Of a stretch of DNA of 64,000 bases, positions 1 to 15,124 are shown piece by piece. Each line of letters opens with the position of its first letter. Positions within the stretch are counted from its first letter, which is position 1. The position numbers and the translations under genes were made by a program. The stretch covers positions 186,001-250,000 of the forward strand of contig NW_025954990.1 in NCBI RefSeq assembly GCF_022376445.1, in the 5' to 3' direction. The stretch comes from Fomitopsis serialis. Taxonomy: Eukaryota > Basidiomycota > Agaricomycetes > Polyporales > Fomitopsidaceae. The notes beneath the pieces are model-generated. The model was not told the DNA's origin and did no database searches. It saw only the letters and a program-made list of their open reading frames with translations.

Positions 1-426
1 CATGTTTCCCCTCTAGGATCTTCTCGCGGCATAAAGTGAAACGCACTGAGGCTCGGAAGAAATAATGACCTCACCAGGAAGCCACATGGTCCACGAAACT
101 AAGCTTCAAGTTGGCCTCACAATCGACATGCAAATCCATGTGCTTTTTTCTTGGCTACACGGAGACACTCAATATACGTGTGCTTTGCGCCGAATAAGCT
201 TTCGGTTACAATTCTGTCCTTGGTTCAGTCTTGGTTCTCTCCGATGAACCGGCAAATCTATCCAGCTCCGTTGAGCGCCTGGCGCCCATACTGATGCATG
301 GCCTGTACGGTGGTCACCGCGAGCATGTGCTCGAGCAGTTTGTTGACACTATCATTGAATGCATGTCAATAACTTAGAATAAGTCTAGGCCGATCAGGCG
401 AACTCATGTACAGGACCACACATTCT
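1..426. other. Flank downstream of HIS5, no gene recognised
   Basis: This stretch follows the HIS5 stop codon (HIS5 is on the minus strand). It holds only short overlapping ORFs without family motifs, and I see no RNA gene or repeat. Part of it should be the HIS5 3' untranslated region. Confidence 0.5.
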
Positions 427-1798
427 TTACAGCTTCTCTAGCATCTCCCGGAGCTTGCGTAGTACTACCGCGTTTTCCTCCTTGCTGCCCACAGTAATGC
501 GGAGGCAGCCTGCACACCCAGGCTCGCCACCCCGGTATCGGACGACGACGCCCTCAGACTCCGCCAGCGTCTTGTATATTCGCTGTGCCCGCGTGCTGTC
601 AGGCTGGCCCGAGCCGCTTTTCTCCAGCACAGGAACCATGACGAAGTTCGCATGATTTCCGCCAATCGCGGCGCCCAAGCCCAGGGGCGCAAGTTCGGCA
701 AGTCCCTTGAGGAGGACAGCGCGCTGTTCCACAAGGGTCGCGACCTTCGCGCTCATCGCCGACACGGCAGAAGGCGACAGGGCAGAAAGCGCTAGGGCCG
801 CAGTGGGTGCGGAGATGTTGTATGGCGCCTTCGTGTTCATGAGAATTTGCACAAGCGAAGGATGGGCAAAGGCCATGCCCAATCTGCGAGAGCGTCAGTG
901 CGGCTCGAGGTACAGACAGATGTCAACGAACCGAATAGCGGCGAGCCCAAAGCTCTTGCTGAGCGTTTGCATGACACAGAGATTCGCGTACTCGTGCAGC
1001 AGAGGGACCGCGCTGCCTTCGCCGGCGAAGTCAATGTAGGCTTCGTCTACGACGACGACGCCCTTGAACTTTTCGTAGTCTAGCAATTCCCGCAGGGCCG
1101 TGAGGGATATTAGCGTGCCGGTCGGGTTGCCAGGCGAGCACAACATGATGAGCTTGATGGACGGATCCGCATCGACCGCTTTCTTGATCTGCGTGGGCTA
1201 TCAGTTCACAATTCACAGACAGGCGGCATCGCCTCGAGGCGTCTCACACCTCATCGACTTTGAGCGAAAACCGCCCGCGCTCCGCGCCCTCGCCAAATTC
1301 GCCACTCAGCTCTAGGGGAACCTTGACGACCCCGACATCATTCACTTGCGCGCAGACGGCGTACATGCCGTAGGTCGGCGGTGTAGTGAGTATCTTTTCT
1401 CGTCCGGGCGCGACGCATACCCGCATGAGCAGATCGATGACCTCGTCCGAGCCTACGCCAAGGAAGACGTACTCTGGCCCTGGTAACCCTCGCATGGACG
1501 CGAGACGTTCCCTGATGGGGTCATTCCGCGGTGACGGGTAGCGGTGCAGGTCGAGCGAGAGCGTCGGCTGCAACTCGGGCTCAAGGTCGGGGACGTCTGG
1601 GTGTGCATCGCCGTTGGCCTGCAGAATCGAGTGCCCCAGAGCATTCTCGTTGGCGTCCAGGAGGATGCCCTCCGAGTAGTCATCTCGTGCGCAACGATAT
1701 GGTTGCAGCGAAAGGATATTTGGTCGGATGACCTGCTCGATGTCGAAGTGCGCGGGCGCCTTGGGATAGAGCGATGGTGCCAGACCGAGGATAGTCAT
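427..1798 (-). CDS. HIS5: Histidinol-phosphate aminotransferase
   Basis: PLP-dependent enzyme that turns imidazole-acetol phosphate into L-histidinol phosphate in histidine biosynthesis. Read as three exons: 1798-1250, 1188-932 (acceptor could also be 1197, adding PTQ) and 883-427, giving about 420 aa, the usual family length. Seen in the sequence: the CSPGNPTG turn, VDEAYIDFAGEG, and the PLP lysine in TLSKSFGLA near residue 261. For the second intron I chose donor GTTCGT at 931 because it restores AAIRLGMAFAHP across the junction. The stop is TAA at 427-429. The gene is divergent from the deubiquitinase that starts at 2482, and a TGACTC box lies about 110 bp upstream, in keeping with amino-acid control of this pathway (inference). 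Family assignment is secure; only the first acceptor is uncertain. Confidence 0.95.
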
Positions 1799-1907
1799 CG
1801 TGGAGGCCTTGTCGGTCTATCCGCCTTGCTTGTCCGTGGAATATGGTGGATGAGAGCGAACAGCGGTTGCTAGCTCGCTGCTAAAGCTCTGCTCGTAGTC
1901 ACTGATC

Positions 1908-1914
1908 ATGACTC
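1908..1914 (+). promoter_or_regulatory. Gcn4/CPC1-like box ATGACTC
   Basis: The sequence ATGACTC, containing the TGACTC core bound by fungal Gcn4/CPC1 bZIP activators, lies about 110 bp upstream of the HIS5 start codon. HIS5-type genes are known targets of general amino-acid control in yeast and moulds. A 7-base match is weak on its own; its position is the main support. Confidence 0.35.
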
Positions 1915-2481
1915 GAGGAACAGACCTGTGCTTGGGACACGGAGAGATTAGATAAGATTTTCAGTTCTGCATTTCTTCGGATCACTTCCATCAGATAGAC
2001 TTGTATACAGTACGTACTATGATACACTAGCTGGAGTAAGTATCTTACTTACGTTTCTTACTCGCCGTTGTTACCGGCTCAGTACCTGTTTGAATACCAC
2101 GTGTACAACTCGACACAGCGCCCGTTTGGCGCCCGTTCCCCAATGCATGACCGTGCATTCCCCGAGTATCCTCAGCGACCTGCGAGCGCAGTTGCATACA
2201 TCGCCTCCCTTTGCTTCCTCACCGCCGCCAGCATCGCAGCAGCGGGGGTCCATAAAAGCGCGAATTAGTTGAGCTGCCGCAAGTGCCACTAGGGACCCGC
2301 ACTCGATTAAGGGTCACTCCGAGCAGCTGCTTCTGGACAGGCGGCGTCCGCGGTTCAGCTTGTAGGCTTAGCCAGCAACCTTTCCCCTATATCATCTCGA
2401 CGACGCCCTCCAGCTCCTGGATCCTGGCAGTCCCCAGTCAAAGGCTTTGAGAACTCTAACTCCTCGTTGTCTACATTCACC

Positions 2482-5400
2482 ATGATGAAGAAGAAGCATC
2501 AACCAACCGCCCAAGATCTCTACCGCGCGCGGAAGCAGCGGGAGGAACAAGAGAAGGATGCGAGGCTTCCACCAGGATTTATCAATCACGGCAATACCTG
2601 TTTCATGAACTCGACTTTGCAAGGGGTGAGCATCATCGTCGTTTGTCGTCACTGCCGTCGCTGTCTCTTGTACGGTGCATTGACCGCTAAGACGTTTCCG
2701 GTGACAGTTACTAGCGACGGAACCGCTGCACAATCTCGTGAAGTTCCAGCCGCTCACGCCGACCTTGCAAAGCACATTTGGGTCGTCTATTGTTGCGAAG
2801 CGATCGCCACAACTGACGAATGGCCATGGGCTGGGGGGCGAGTACGAGCACCCGTGGGTGGAGGGTATGCCGCTGGGGGATGTATTCTCCGATGTCATGA
2901 GGAAAGCTTGGGATATACAAGAGGGTCGTACACGACAAAACATGAGTCCGAAGTGCGTACACCGACTTGATCTTCAATGGAGACTGACGGTTATATGTCT
3001 AGGGAAGTGCTCTTCACCATCGGGAAGAAGTACGATCAATATTTGGACTTCCGGCAGCAGGACGCGCATGAATTTCTCAGGCATATGCTCGATGCGATGC
3101 GCATGGAGGAGCTGGACGTGAGTACAGTAATCATATTTCTACGCGCTTTAGGTATAATGGTCCGCAGATCATTAAGCAGAGACAGCCTCCACCAAAGGGT
3201 TCCCGCAAGCGTGCCCGCCGCAAACGTACATTACCGCCAGCGCCGCCGCCGGACCCCGGCTCTGTCGAAGAGGAGAAACTGCAGTCCTTTGTTGACATGC
3301 TGTTCGGCGGACATCTCGCGAGCATCCTCGTATGCGAGAAGTGCAAGAAGGTCTCGCTGACGTACGAGGAGTTCAACGACCTCAGCCTGAGCATCAAGCC
3401 AGAGGACTACACCAAGGACCGGAAGCGCGACCGCTTCAAGCAGTTCGCGCGGAAGCTCAGGGGACCGTTCCGGCAGCCGGGCGCGCGCTCGTCCTCGGTG
3501 CCACCGACCGATCGACTGCGGCGCAGCATAGAGACGCCTACACACGAAGAGGAGCCGCCGACGAACGAGGGCCCTAGACGGAAGAGCTTTGACCACACGA
3601 CGGGCGAAGAAGTGGAGCAGGAGGAGCGGGAGGAGGCGCGGGACGAGGTGAAGGAGCTGGTGCAGGTGGGCGGGTCGCCGCCGTCAGCCGCCGTAGACGA
3701 GGCGGAAACGGGCGCGGAGGCCAGCGACGAGAAGGACGATCAGGAGTCCGACTTGAAGGGCGAGGAGGGCAAGAAGGACAAGGGGGATCACTGGGGCCGA
3801 CTCGGCAGGCGGCTGAGCGTGTCGGTGAGGATGAGTATGAAGGCGCTGGACCCGGGTAGTCCCAGTCGATCTGTCGAGCGTGGCCGGAAGGTCCGGCACA
3901 AAGACAAAGAAAAGGAGAAGGAGAAGGACAGGGAGGCCGATAGGACACCGGCGCGTGTCGCCGAGGCGGAAGCCATTCGCACGTCCGCTGCTAGTGTGGG
4001 CAGTGCGTACGACAGTGGGTCAGATGCCGGTGACCAGTCTGATGCTGCTCAAATGCGGCTCGGCTCCGCATCCCCTACGCCATCGCCTCTGTCCAATCCG
4101 CCGATCACGGCCGCCTCCCCGAACCCCCGTTCGCACAATATTCGGCGTCTCACGGGGCTCAAGGGCAAACGCAAGAAGAGTCTACGTCCTCCTAAACCGT
4201 CACGGGAAGAACAGGCGTATCTGCGGCAGCTTTTGTCGGATGTGCACGTTGCATCTAATAATCCTTTCACGGCACTTCAGCAAGCCATTGCGACTGGTCA
4301 GACCACTACTGCTACCGCACAGGCCGCGTGGACGAAGTTGGGACACCTGCCCAGCATTGAGGACTGTCTACGGATGTTCACGGCTGTCGAAATACTCGAC
4401 GGTGAGAACATGGTCGGCTGCCATCGTTGTTGGAAAATTGCACACGGCCTCTACAAGCCTAGGAAAGACGATGCAAAGGACAGGGGCGAAGACGAGGACG
4501 AGGACGAAGCTGCAAGCGACAACGAAGGCGAGGATGAGGACAGCGGGAACAGTGGTTCCTCTGACAAGCACGGCGACTTGGACTCTGTGGCAGCGCAGAA
4601 AGGTGCCGCGTCTGCTTCTGCTGACACGTTTTTCTCTTCGCCAGATTTGTCAGGCGATGGTCGCGTGTCGTCTGCGTCGACGTCCGCGCTCCCCAATACG
4701 CAGAGTGCCAGCTCGCTGTCGGATGCGCCGTCTGACAACACGTCGGTTGTATCTGCGCCAACGACCGTCTCGACAAGTCTGTCCCTCGCCACAGGCGATG
4801 AGGAGAGGCTGGAGAGGCTACATGCGATAGGCCTTGTCGGGCGTACGAAACCCATCACCTACGGCGGTTTGCCCATCCCGTCGATCTCGACGACTGCACC
4901 CGAGTCGTCCCCCTCGCGCTCCGTCCCCTCAGCGGACGATGCAGCGCCAGATGGTGGTGGCACACCTCGCAGACCTCCAGCGAAACTTGTTGAGGTCTCT
5001 CCATCAGACGATGACCTACTGACGCCGAGGGGCAGACGTCGCTCCAAGACGCCGGACGGGTTCGATGCTGAAAGCGATTCGTCGGCCAGTAGCTATGAGT
5101 CCGACACTGATGTCTCTGCGAGCACGTCAGCGTACTCAGACGCTGCTACCGCGCCGTCTGTGTCGCTTTCGCCTGCCGTCTCCCCACGCGCCTCCACGGA
5201 TGACCTGCCGACAGCAAGACCTCCCGAGATGTCGCGGGAACCTGCACAGGCTGACCCGTCATCGCCAAAGGTATCAAAGTCGAAGCAAGTGGTTCTCCGG
5301 CGGATGTACAAGCGTTACCTAATCGCAGACGCACCGCCTATCCTGGTTGTCCATTTGAAGCGGTTCCAGCAGACGTCCAAGACGTACAGCATGTCGTTCT

Positions 5401-5916
5401 CTGGCGCCAGCGGCGTCAAAAAGCTAGACGAGTATGTATCCTTCCCAGAATCTCTCGACATCGGGCCGTTCCTTGCACCGCGCAGAGAAGATTACGGACT
5501 TGACGAGGATGGGAAGGTCAAGATCAAGCATGCGGACAAGGAACAGCGTCGGTGCATGTACAGCCTGTACGCAGTGGTCGTTCATATTGGCAATATGGTG
5601 AGCAATAGGGTTCGTTGGTCTTCTTTGGAAGCATGTCGCTAAAATATGCTAGCTGGGTGGTCACTACATTGCTTATACTGCGTTGCCGCCGTCGCATTCT
5701 GCGACCAGTCCCCCGAGCACGCCTGCCGCAGACTCATCAACGTTGGCATCGGCATCTGTGTCCAGCTCAAGTACTTCCGATCACGGGCACGGGACGAAGC
5801 ACCAGCAATCTCCGCCGCGCCAGTGGGCCTACATTAGCGACACCGTGGTGAGGCTAACGACGATTGAGGAAGTTCTCAAGGCAAAGGCGTATATCTGCAT
5901 GTACGAGCGAATCTAA
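2482..5916 (+). CDS. Ubiquitin carboxyl-terminal hydrolase, USP16/USP45 type
   Basis: Cysteine protease that removes ubiquitin from proteins. Five exons (2482-2625, 2708-2952, 3003-3117, 3168-5597, 5653-5916) give 1065 aa. The Cys box GNTCFMNSTLQG places the nucleophile at Cys40; QQDAHEFLRHML follows; the His box GGHYIAYT places the general base near His982, with WAYISD after it. A zinc ribbon is formed by CEKC and, far downstream, CHRC. FVDMLFGGHLASILVCEKC resembles human USP16/45, which is why I place it in that class. Between the two CxxC pairs, and again before KRYLIADAPPILVVHLKRF, lie long Ser/Asp/Glu/Pro-rich, low-complexity stretches that are probably disordered. The first ATG is used; the upstream reading frame has only a TTG. 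The family is certain; the exact orthologue is an inference. Confidence 0.93.
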
Positions 5917-6649
5917 ACCATAGAACCTCCGTGATCGGCAGGACGAACGGACTTCCAACTGGACATGGCAGTATGTTTTGTGTCATTATACCGCCTCACG
6001 AACTTCTCACTACTACTGTATTGTGATAGCTAACTTATAGCCCCGAACTATCTGTTAGAGGTACCTTGTAGCAAGCTATCTTCCACCGTACTTATCTACC
6101 GGCTTTGAGTGACATTAACACGACCTCATGACATGTAATACAGGCATCGTACGAACACTGACCAATTGAATTGTAGAATTACGAATCCGCGAGAGTTGCT
6201 GCCGCCGGCGGGATCTGGATGACACGAATTGGTCGCAGTAGTTCAACGTTCAAACGTTCAATTCTTGCGACTTCCAGTACATGTCAATCAGAAGATGTGA
6301 AATGTGTTATAGGCACAACCGTATGGTTGCCTTGCTTCCAATCAGTACCTCGCGCTCTTCGTGGATGCTCGAACTCGGAGGTCCGAGTCGGCCCTTGGAT
6401 GGCCCGGGACCGTGACGCGGTTACATTCCATACCTCACAGCCAACTTCTTACAGCGGTCATAATGGAAGTGAGCAGAAGCAGTGTGCACATGCACAGCAT
6501 AGACAGACAGTGAAAATTCTCGTACCTCTGTTACACAAGTTGGCCACCGTGCCAGCCAGGCTGGGACGGGGATTGGACAGGGCATTATGTTGCGGGCGCC
6601 TAACAGTTGTACACAACGCAAGATGCGATCTTGACGGGACGCTCTGAAC
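5917..6649. other. Intergenic region between the deubiquitinase and CIA1
   Basis: About 730 bp with no convincing coding region. The longest plus-strand ORF (6219-6647) has no conserved motif and reads through an area without splice signals. It should contain the deubiquitinase 3' end and the CIA1 promoter. Confidence 0.5.
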
Positions 6650-6656
6650 CACGTGA
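6650..6656 (+). promoter_or_regulatory. CACGTGA E-box upstream of CIA1
   Basis: CACGTGA sits 68 bp upstream of the CIA1 start codon. The same heptamer recurs upstream of the MYND, cyclin/IleRS and HRI1 start codons. CACGTG is the core bound by Cbf1/USF-type bHLH factors; binding here is inferred. Confidence 0.4.
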
Positions 6657-6723
6657 TACGGATCGACTGCCCGGTGCGAGTCAGCGCTGTTCATTGTCGA
6701 CCATATTCTCCTGAATATTATCC

Positions 6724-8041
6724 ATGATGGGGGAACCCCATTCTGCTGCTATACAGCTGGTTGATCAGCTGGAAGGTTTGGAATAACATTCACATAACTT
6801 GGAATCTACACACTGAGCGCGTCGCAGGTCATGATGATCGCGCTTGGCATGTTGCGTGGAATCCCAAGCGACCAATACTAGCATCATGTTCGGCGGACAA
6901 GACAGTACGGATGTATCACTACCACTCGAAATCAACAACAGAAGAAGGGGGCAGTGAACTGGTGTTTGCGCACAGCACCACCATTCCGACGGGTCACGCG
7001 AAGACAGTCCGCGCGATCGCGTGGTCGCCGTCAGGGAAGACGCTTGCTACGGCGTCCTTCGACTCGAACATCGGAATATGGGCACAGGACGAAGATGAAA
7101 ATGCAGGTGATACCACAGGAGGGGACGCTGAATGGGAATGCATGAGCCTGTTGGAGGGCCATGAGACAGAATGCAAGAGTATCGCATATTCGGCGGGAGG
7201 GAACTTGTTGGCGAGTTGTAGCAGAGACAAGACAGTATGGGTCTGGGAAGGTAAGCAATCTATCTGCGATAGTCACATCGCGATTGACGAATTTTCGTGT
7301 ACGCAGTACACCCAGACTATGATTTCGAATGCATGGGCGTCCTGATGGAGCATTCCCAAGACGTGAAATGCATCGCCTGGCATCCCACAGAGGAGGTCAG
7401 TCATCGGACAAAATTCTCGACCAGTGCTCCCGCTCACCAAGCGCGTCCCACCAGCGCAGATTCTCGCATCGGCGTCTTACGACGACACCATAAAGCTCTA
7501 CCTAGATGACCCTTCGGAGGACTGGTATTGCTTCGCGACGCTCAGCGGACACGAATCTACCGTGTGGTCGCTCGCGTTCTCACCCGACGGCCGGTTCCTT
7601 GCATCGAGCTCGGAGGACTTGACGGTGCGCATCTGGGAGTGTGTGCAGGAGCACAAGTGGGAGTGCGTCAAGGTGCTAGAGGGGCATGAGCGCAGTGTTT
7701 ACTCCGTCAGCTGGGGAAAGGGCAAAGGCACTGGCGATGGTTCGCTTGGCTGGCTGGCGAGCACGGGCGGCGATGGGCTTATTCTCGTATGGGAGTTGAG
7801 CGTAAGTGGGCGAACTGCTTACCCATATAACATCCTAACATTTTGGTTGTAGGTTGCATCTCCTGCCCAAGGTGGTGGAAAGAGTACGCTCTCGGAAAAA
7901 ACAATTGCACGTCTGCCCTCTGCACACGATGTCGCGGATGTCAATAGCATCGTATGGTGCCCAAGAGAAGGATACGAGGACATGTTTTCGACAGCGGGTG
8001 ACGATGGAATAGTGAAGGTATGGCAGGTGAAGCCCAACTGA
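6724..8041 (+). CDS. CIA1: Cytosolic iron-sulfur assembly WD40 protein CIA1/CIAO1
   Basis: WD40 beta-propeller of the CIA targeting complex, which hands Fe-S clusters to cytosolic and nuclear proteins. Five exons (6724-6775, 6828-7250, 7307-7395, 7460-7801, 7853-8041) give 364 aa, slightly longer than the human protein. Repeats are seen in order as LEGHDDRAWHVAWNP, TGHAKTVRAIAWSPSG, LEGHETECKSIAYS, MEHSQDVKCIAWHP, LSGHESTVWSLAFSPDG, LEGHERSVYSVSWG and a last blade ending DDGIVKVWQVKPN. The pairing of ECMSLLEGHETECKS with a Trp-rich propeller is typical of CIAO1. All junctions keep frame with GT...AG introns of 51-64 nt. One client of this pathway, the MutY glycosylase with an Fe-S cluster, is encoded at 58-60 kb; that is a functional remark, not a linkage claim. 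Confidence 0.93.
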
Positions 8042-10872
<2,831 letters not shown>

Positions 10873-11190
10873 GCTGGCGGCTTTGGGTCGCGAGACAGCG
10901 CTGTATGTGACAATGTCTGAAGCGAGGGAGCAAATTCCACGTCTCAAGTGCTCGAGCAGTGCCCCAAGTATCAAGTCATACGTACCGTACTTGTAGTTTC
11001 GGATTCATTGACATCCATCCGGCAAGATCTCATATAAGCGCATGAAGAATTCAGTGAAGGACGTGCATCGGTGATTTCGGTGCATTTATAATGGCTCAAC
11101 TAAGTTGGGAGTCGACGGCTCCCGACTGTTTCACGGTAAATTGTCGAGCTCGAGACGAGACGAGACGCGTCAGTCCGTAACACCACGGGC

Positions 11191-11197
11191 CACGTGA
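11191..11197 (+). promoter_or_regulatory. CACGTGA E-box upstream of the MYND gene
   Basis: CACGTGA lies 130 bp upstream of the MYND-finger start codon at 11327, at a distance similar to the other copies in this window. A run of CGAGACGAGACGAGACG repeats lies just before it. Confidence 0.35.
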
Positions 11198-11326
11198 TGC
11201 GCGTATGCACGCGTGCGATGTAGATCTACCAAGTTACCCACCTCGAGCTCCAAGCTCTCTTTTATCGCGAAGTACCGTTCCTTTGACCCCCTAGCCTGTT
11301 TTTATACGTCGGTTGCCTCGTCCGAC

Positions 11327-13708
11327 ATGCCGCCAAAACACACGAAGCAACGTCGCAGTACGAATACGCAGTACAAAATCCCAGCCACCTTCGCGCACGA
11401 CATCGAGAATGCAGAGGGCTGGAACGCGATAGTAGAGTTCCTCTGCGACTTCTTCGACCTCCCAGGTGCGTTTCACCAGTGCAGTCTGTGAAGACCTCGT
11501 GCAAAGTCGTTGATGTCTGTTGTACCATTGCCAGATTTAACTACGCGCAGTGGGCTGAAAAAGGCGCATGCGCGCTTCAATGAGATATCCAAGAAGCTCG
11601 ATGCCGCATATACGAAGGGCAATGACAATGAAAAGATTATGGGAGGCATTGTGGGTATCTGGGCGAAAATGTCCGCAGATGCACTCCTCCGGGACAAGTT
11701 GTTCAAAGCTGGTATGTAAAAAGCTGTCCTGCACCCTCCCCTTCGGTTTTCTGTTACCTGCTCGACGCTTCTGGCAGTTCCAACAGAGAGATGCAACTAT
11801 GCTAAACTGCGCTACCAGGACTCGTTTCAAAAATGATGCCCCTACTTGATATACCGTCCACCAGGCATATTGGTCTGCAGGCACTCTCCACCGTCACCCA
11901 CCATGGCGGGGTAGCAGCCAGGCAGGAGATAGCCAAACAAACTCCGGTGCTTTTGCGCCTCATGGAAGAATTCCCTGACGACGACAAGATTGCAGAACTG
12001 GCGATTGTGGTAATGTGCCATGCCATCGGCGCTGTCGTCGATATATCGGACGAGGTACCCGATCCCAAGCTCCTCGAGACACTCGACATGCGCACGGTCC
12101 TCAAGATGACCATCGATAACTTCCGCAAGCCGAACGCTTCTGCATTCCTCATGAGCCACGGGCTGGGCCTGCTGACGGGCTCGACGCTGCACTGCTACAA
12201 GGAGTGCAAGGCGTTGCCGCCAGTGTCGTCGTTCCTCGTGGCCTGTATGCGCAGTGAAGAGATCACTACACGGTGCAACGTCCTCGCGGGCATCCTCCGC
12301 CTCAACTTGGCCGAATCCGAGCCAGACATGCGTTACTATGACCCGCGCCTGTTGATGGAGGCGGTCCAGCGGCGATTCCCACAAGAGCTCGTCGACGTGA
12401 TGGTGGAATATGGCTTCGAGCGCTGCGATACCACCCTCACTCTGCGCTCGAGCAACGAATTCCAAAAGGCGATGCAGGCGTGCTTACACGACAAGGACCT
12501 GTACAAGCTCGGAAAGAAGACAGCGGAGCTCATCGTGCGCACGGAGTTCGCCATCGTCAACGGGATGTACCAGGCTGTCAACGAACGCACGGGCCAGCTC
12601 GAGGTGGTCGACGTCGGCCTGCCCTTCAAGATGTGGGCGGATTCCTTGTCGCATTGCGCACGGGCTGTCCGGGCGAAGGGCGACAAGAGCGACCTGGACG
12701 ACGCGGACGTCCTGGAGATCAAGTGGTACATCATCAAGCAACGCATCCCAGACGCGATCAAGGTGGCGAACAAGGCGCTGGAACGAAACCCGCAGCTGGC
12801 CTACGCATACTACGCTATCGGCTTAGGGTCGGACAGCGAGAACGGGCTGCGGGCAGTGAAGAAGGGTCTGAAGGCGAAGCAGATCACGCCCTTCGTGCGG
12901 AACTACATGTTATGGCGCGCGGTCGAGCATGCCGGGAATCTGGGGGTGAGCCGATTGCAGGAGGCGACCGCGGGCGACAGGGACTACAACGAGGGCATGG
13001 CCTTCCTGATGTCTTCGTGTGAGGATGCGAAGAGGTTCATAGCTGAGGCGCCGCCAGACACACGGAACATGAGCGCGATACTGAACTGGTACGTCATCTG
13101 CTCGATCGCCACGCGCGGTCCCGAGCTCAGCCCTGATCTGCGGGAGCTCAATGTGAGTGCAGTCTCCGCAGTGCTGCAAGGCGCGGACTGATTGTGGGCG
13201 CGTGCAGGATGCGTTCAAGAAGATCGCGCTCGCGGACAAGATGCAGACCTTCATCGGGCTGCCGCCGAAGAACACGCAGATCCGTCTCACGCGGGAGCTC
13301 ATCGTGAAGCAGTGGCCCATGGCGGTCAAGTCCTGGGGCGAAGTGATCGCGCGCGTCGACAAGATGGACCTGACATCAGAGTCAGCGCACCGCCTGCCTA
13401 CGCCCGCCAAGGCAGAAGACGACCTCGCGACGTGGCTCGAGAACATGAACGTCGAGGACGCCCCTGAAGAAGGTGGGCATCGCGCACACCCCAAGATCAT
13501 GCCCACTGCGGTGGAGCTCTACCGGTGCTCGTACTGTGGCAACCCCAGCGCCATTCTCAAGAAGTGCGGAGGTTGCGGGAAGATGAGGTGCGTCGATATA
13601 ACTGACTGCGCCTGTGGCCTTTCCCAACTGCGCTGCAGGTACTGCGATTCCGGATGCCAGAAGCTGCACTGGTCCGACCACAAGCGCACCTGCAAAGGTT
13701 CTGATTGA
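11327..13708 (+). CDS. MYND-type zinc-finger protein of unknown role
   Basis: A 699-aa protein in five exons: 11327-11465, 11535-11711, 11819-13152, 13208-13587, 13639-13708. The C-terminal MYND finger is clear: CSYCGNPSAILKKC, GGCGKMRYC, DSGCQKLHW, SDHKRTC, with the full Cys/His ligand set split by the last intron. The long middle part (about residues 60-560) is alpha-helical with leucine-rich stretches such as LAIVVMCHAIGAVV and may form an ARM/TPR-like solenoid; AIKVANKALERNPQLAYAYYAIG resembles a TPR. MYND fingers bind proline-rich peptides in partner proteins. I do not recognise a more exact function. The start is the first ATG in frame and the reading is clean from start to stop. Confidence 0.88.
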
Positions 13709-14111
13709 TCAAATACGACAAAGAACTCAGTAACTCGTGCTCATGTAACACTGTATCTGTACGTTTCGCTTTGCTCTCTGGCTTCCAGCTAGCCATGTAT
13801 CGTTGTACGAACTTTTACCCATCCGGACTTTATTGATACCTCGCATCCTTCACGGCTTCTTCGCTGTGTACTAACATGGAGACGTACTCTGATACTGTCC
13901 AAATTCATTACCATTGCAATGATTGCTCCTCGACGAGCACAGGTGCCCGAACTGAATCTCAGAGAAGTAGATCATCGTTATGTCGCAAGCACTACAAGCC
14001 CAGTAACTCAGTACGCAGTAGAATACAATCATGAATAACAAGCTACCAAACCAGAGGCGTAGTGAGTAGCCAAGGTATGACTGTGAAGGAGCTCCGCCAA
14101 TGCATAGTAGG
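13709..14111. other. Convergent intergenic region
   Basis: About 400 bp between the MYND stop codon (+) and the SWC5 stop codon (-). It should contain both 3' ends. No RNA gene or repeat is seen. Confidence 0.45.
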
Positions 14112-15014
14112 TCAACCTCTACGTCGCTTGAACGTGCTGGCACCCAACGCGTCCGCCTTTCGCTCCTCGACTCGCTGCAGGAACTCCACTTTCTCGAGGT
14201 AACCACCCCCGCGACGGTTAGCCTCAAGTTCGTCCTTGAGCTCAGACCGACCTTCCGTCTGCACATGAGTACGCCAGTCCATCGCAGATTTGTCGAGCGT
14301 AGTGAGCTTCTTTGCCTTCTGCGCACCAGGTAGCGGTGCTAGTGTCGTCTTGGGCTTTCGAGGCCCTGGCCGTTTTGCTGGTGGCTTGGATGTGGTAGAA
14401 GCTGACGGCGTCGGTGGTGCAGAGCCTGACGCCGCAGTCTCCTGCGATGCTTCTGCTTTTGCTTTGGGGAGGACTGCAGTGCTGGGCCCGCTGAGGCCGC
14501 TCTGCTCTGGTGGGGGCTGCCATCGCGGCCACTTCCTCGCCTCGTCGGAGTCCTCGGGTACCTCCGTCACCTCCCTGAGAGTGAAGCACTCGAACACATC
14601 AAACGAGACAACGAGGCAGACACCAAGGTCGTAACACTCACACAACATCCTCTCCCGCAAACCGATACCGCTTCTCGATCTTCACCATTGGCGAAGGTGC
14701 CGAGGAGTCGGATGTCTTGGGCTGTGGCGTCGTCAAAGAGGCCTGAAACTCTGCCCATATCGCATCTCGTTTTCTGCCCATAATGTTATGACATCGAGAT
14801 AACCGGAGATAATGCAGCTCACCTCTTGTCCTCATATTGATCCTCCTCCGTTGGACTGCTAACACGGGCACGCTTCGCGTCCGGCTCGTCATCAGACGAG
14901 TGCGGGTCTGAAGGAGCGTGTCACAGAAAAGGACATTTGGACGGAAATCTGCCTACCATCGTCCGCTGGCGGTATGTAGTCGGGGTCGTCCTCGGAGTCA
15001 GATGAATTCTGCAT
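14112..15014 (-). CDS. SWC5: SWR1-complex protein SWC5 (BCNT/CFDP1 family)
   Basis: Subunit of the SWR1 chromatin remodeller that exchanges H2A for H2A.Z. Four exons (15014-14957, 14907-14823, 14773-14642, 14574-14112) give 226 aa. The N-terminus is acidic (SSDSEDDPDYIPPADDD), as in other SWC5 proteins, where this region binds histones. A Pro/Ser/Thr/Ala-rich linker follows, then the BCNT-C domain: TTLDKSAMDWRTHV, ELKDELEANRRGGGYLEKV and FLQRVEERKAD. The protein ends in a basic FKRRRG. The gene is convergent with the MYND gene and shares its upstream region with tRNA-Asp. Family is certain. Confidence 0.92.
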
Positions 15015-15124
15015 GAAGTCCGAGTCTATCGTCGATGGTGCCGGTGGAGGGCAAGTGATGGCACCAGAAGCAAACGTAACAATCTATTGTGGCTCTATAA
15101 ATTAGCTTTTGGGAAAACATGTAG

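Noticed and set aside
3880..4830. 316-aa plus-strand ORF inside the deubiquitinase gene
   Set aside because: Arg-rich shadow of the low-complexity insert in another frame; no motifs or start context.
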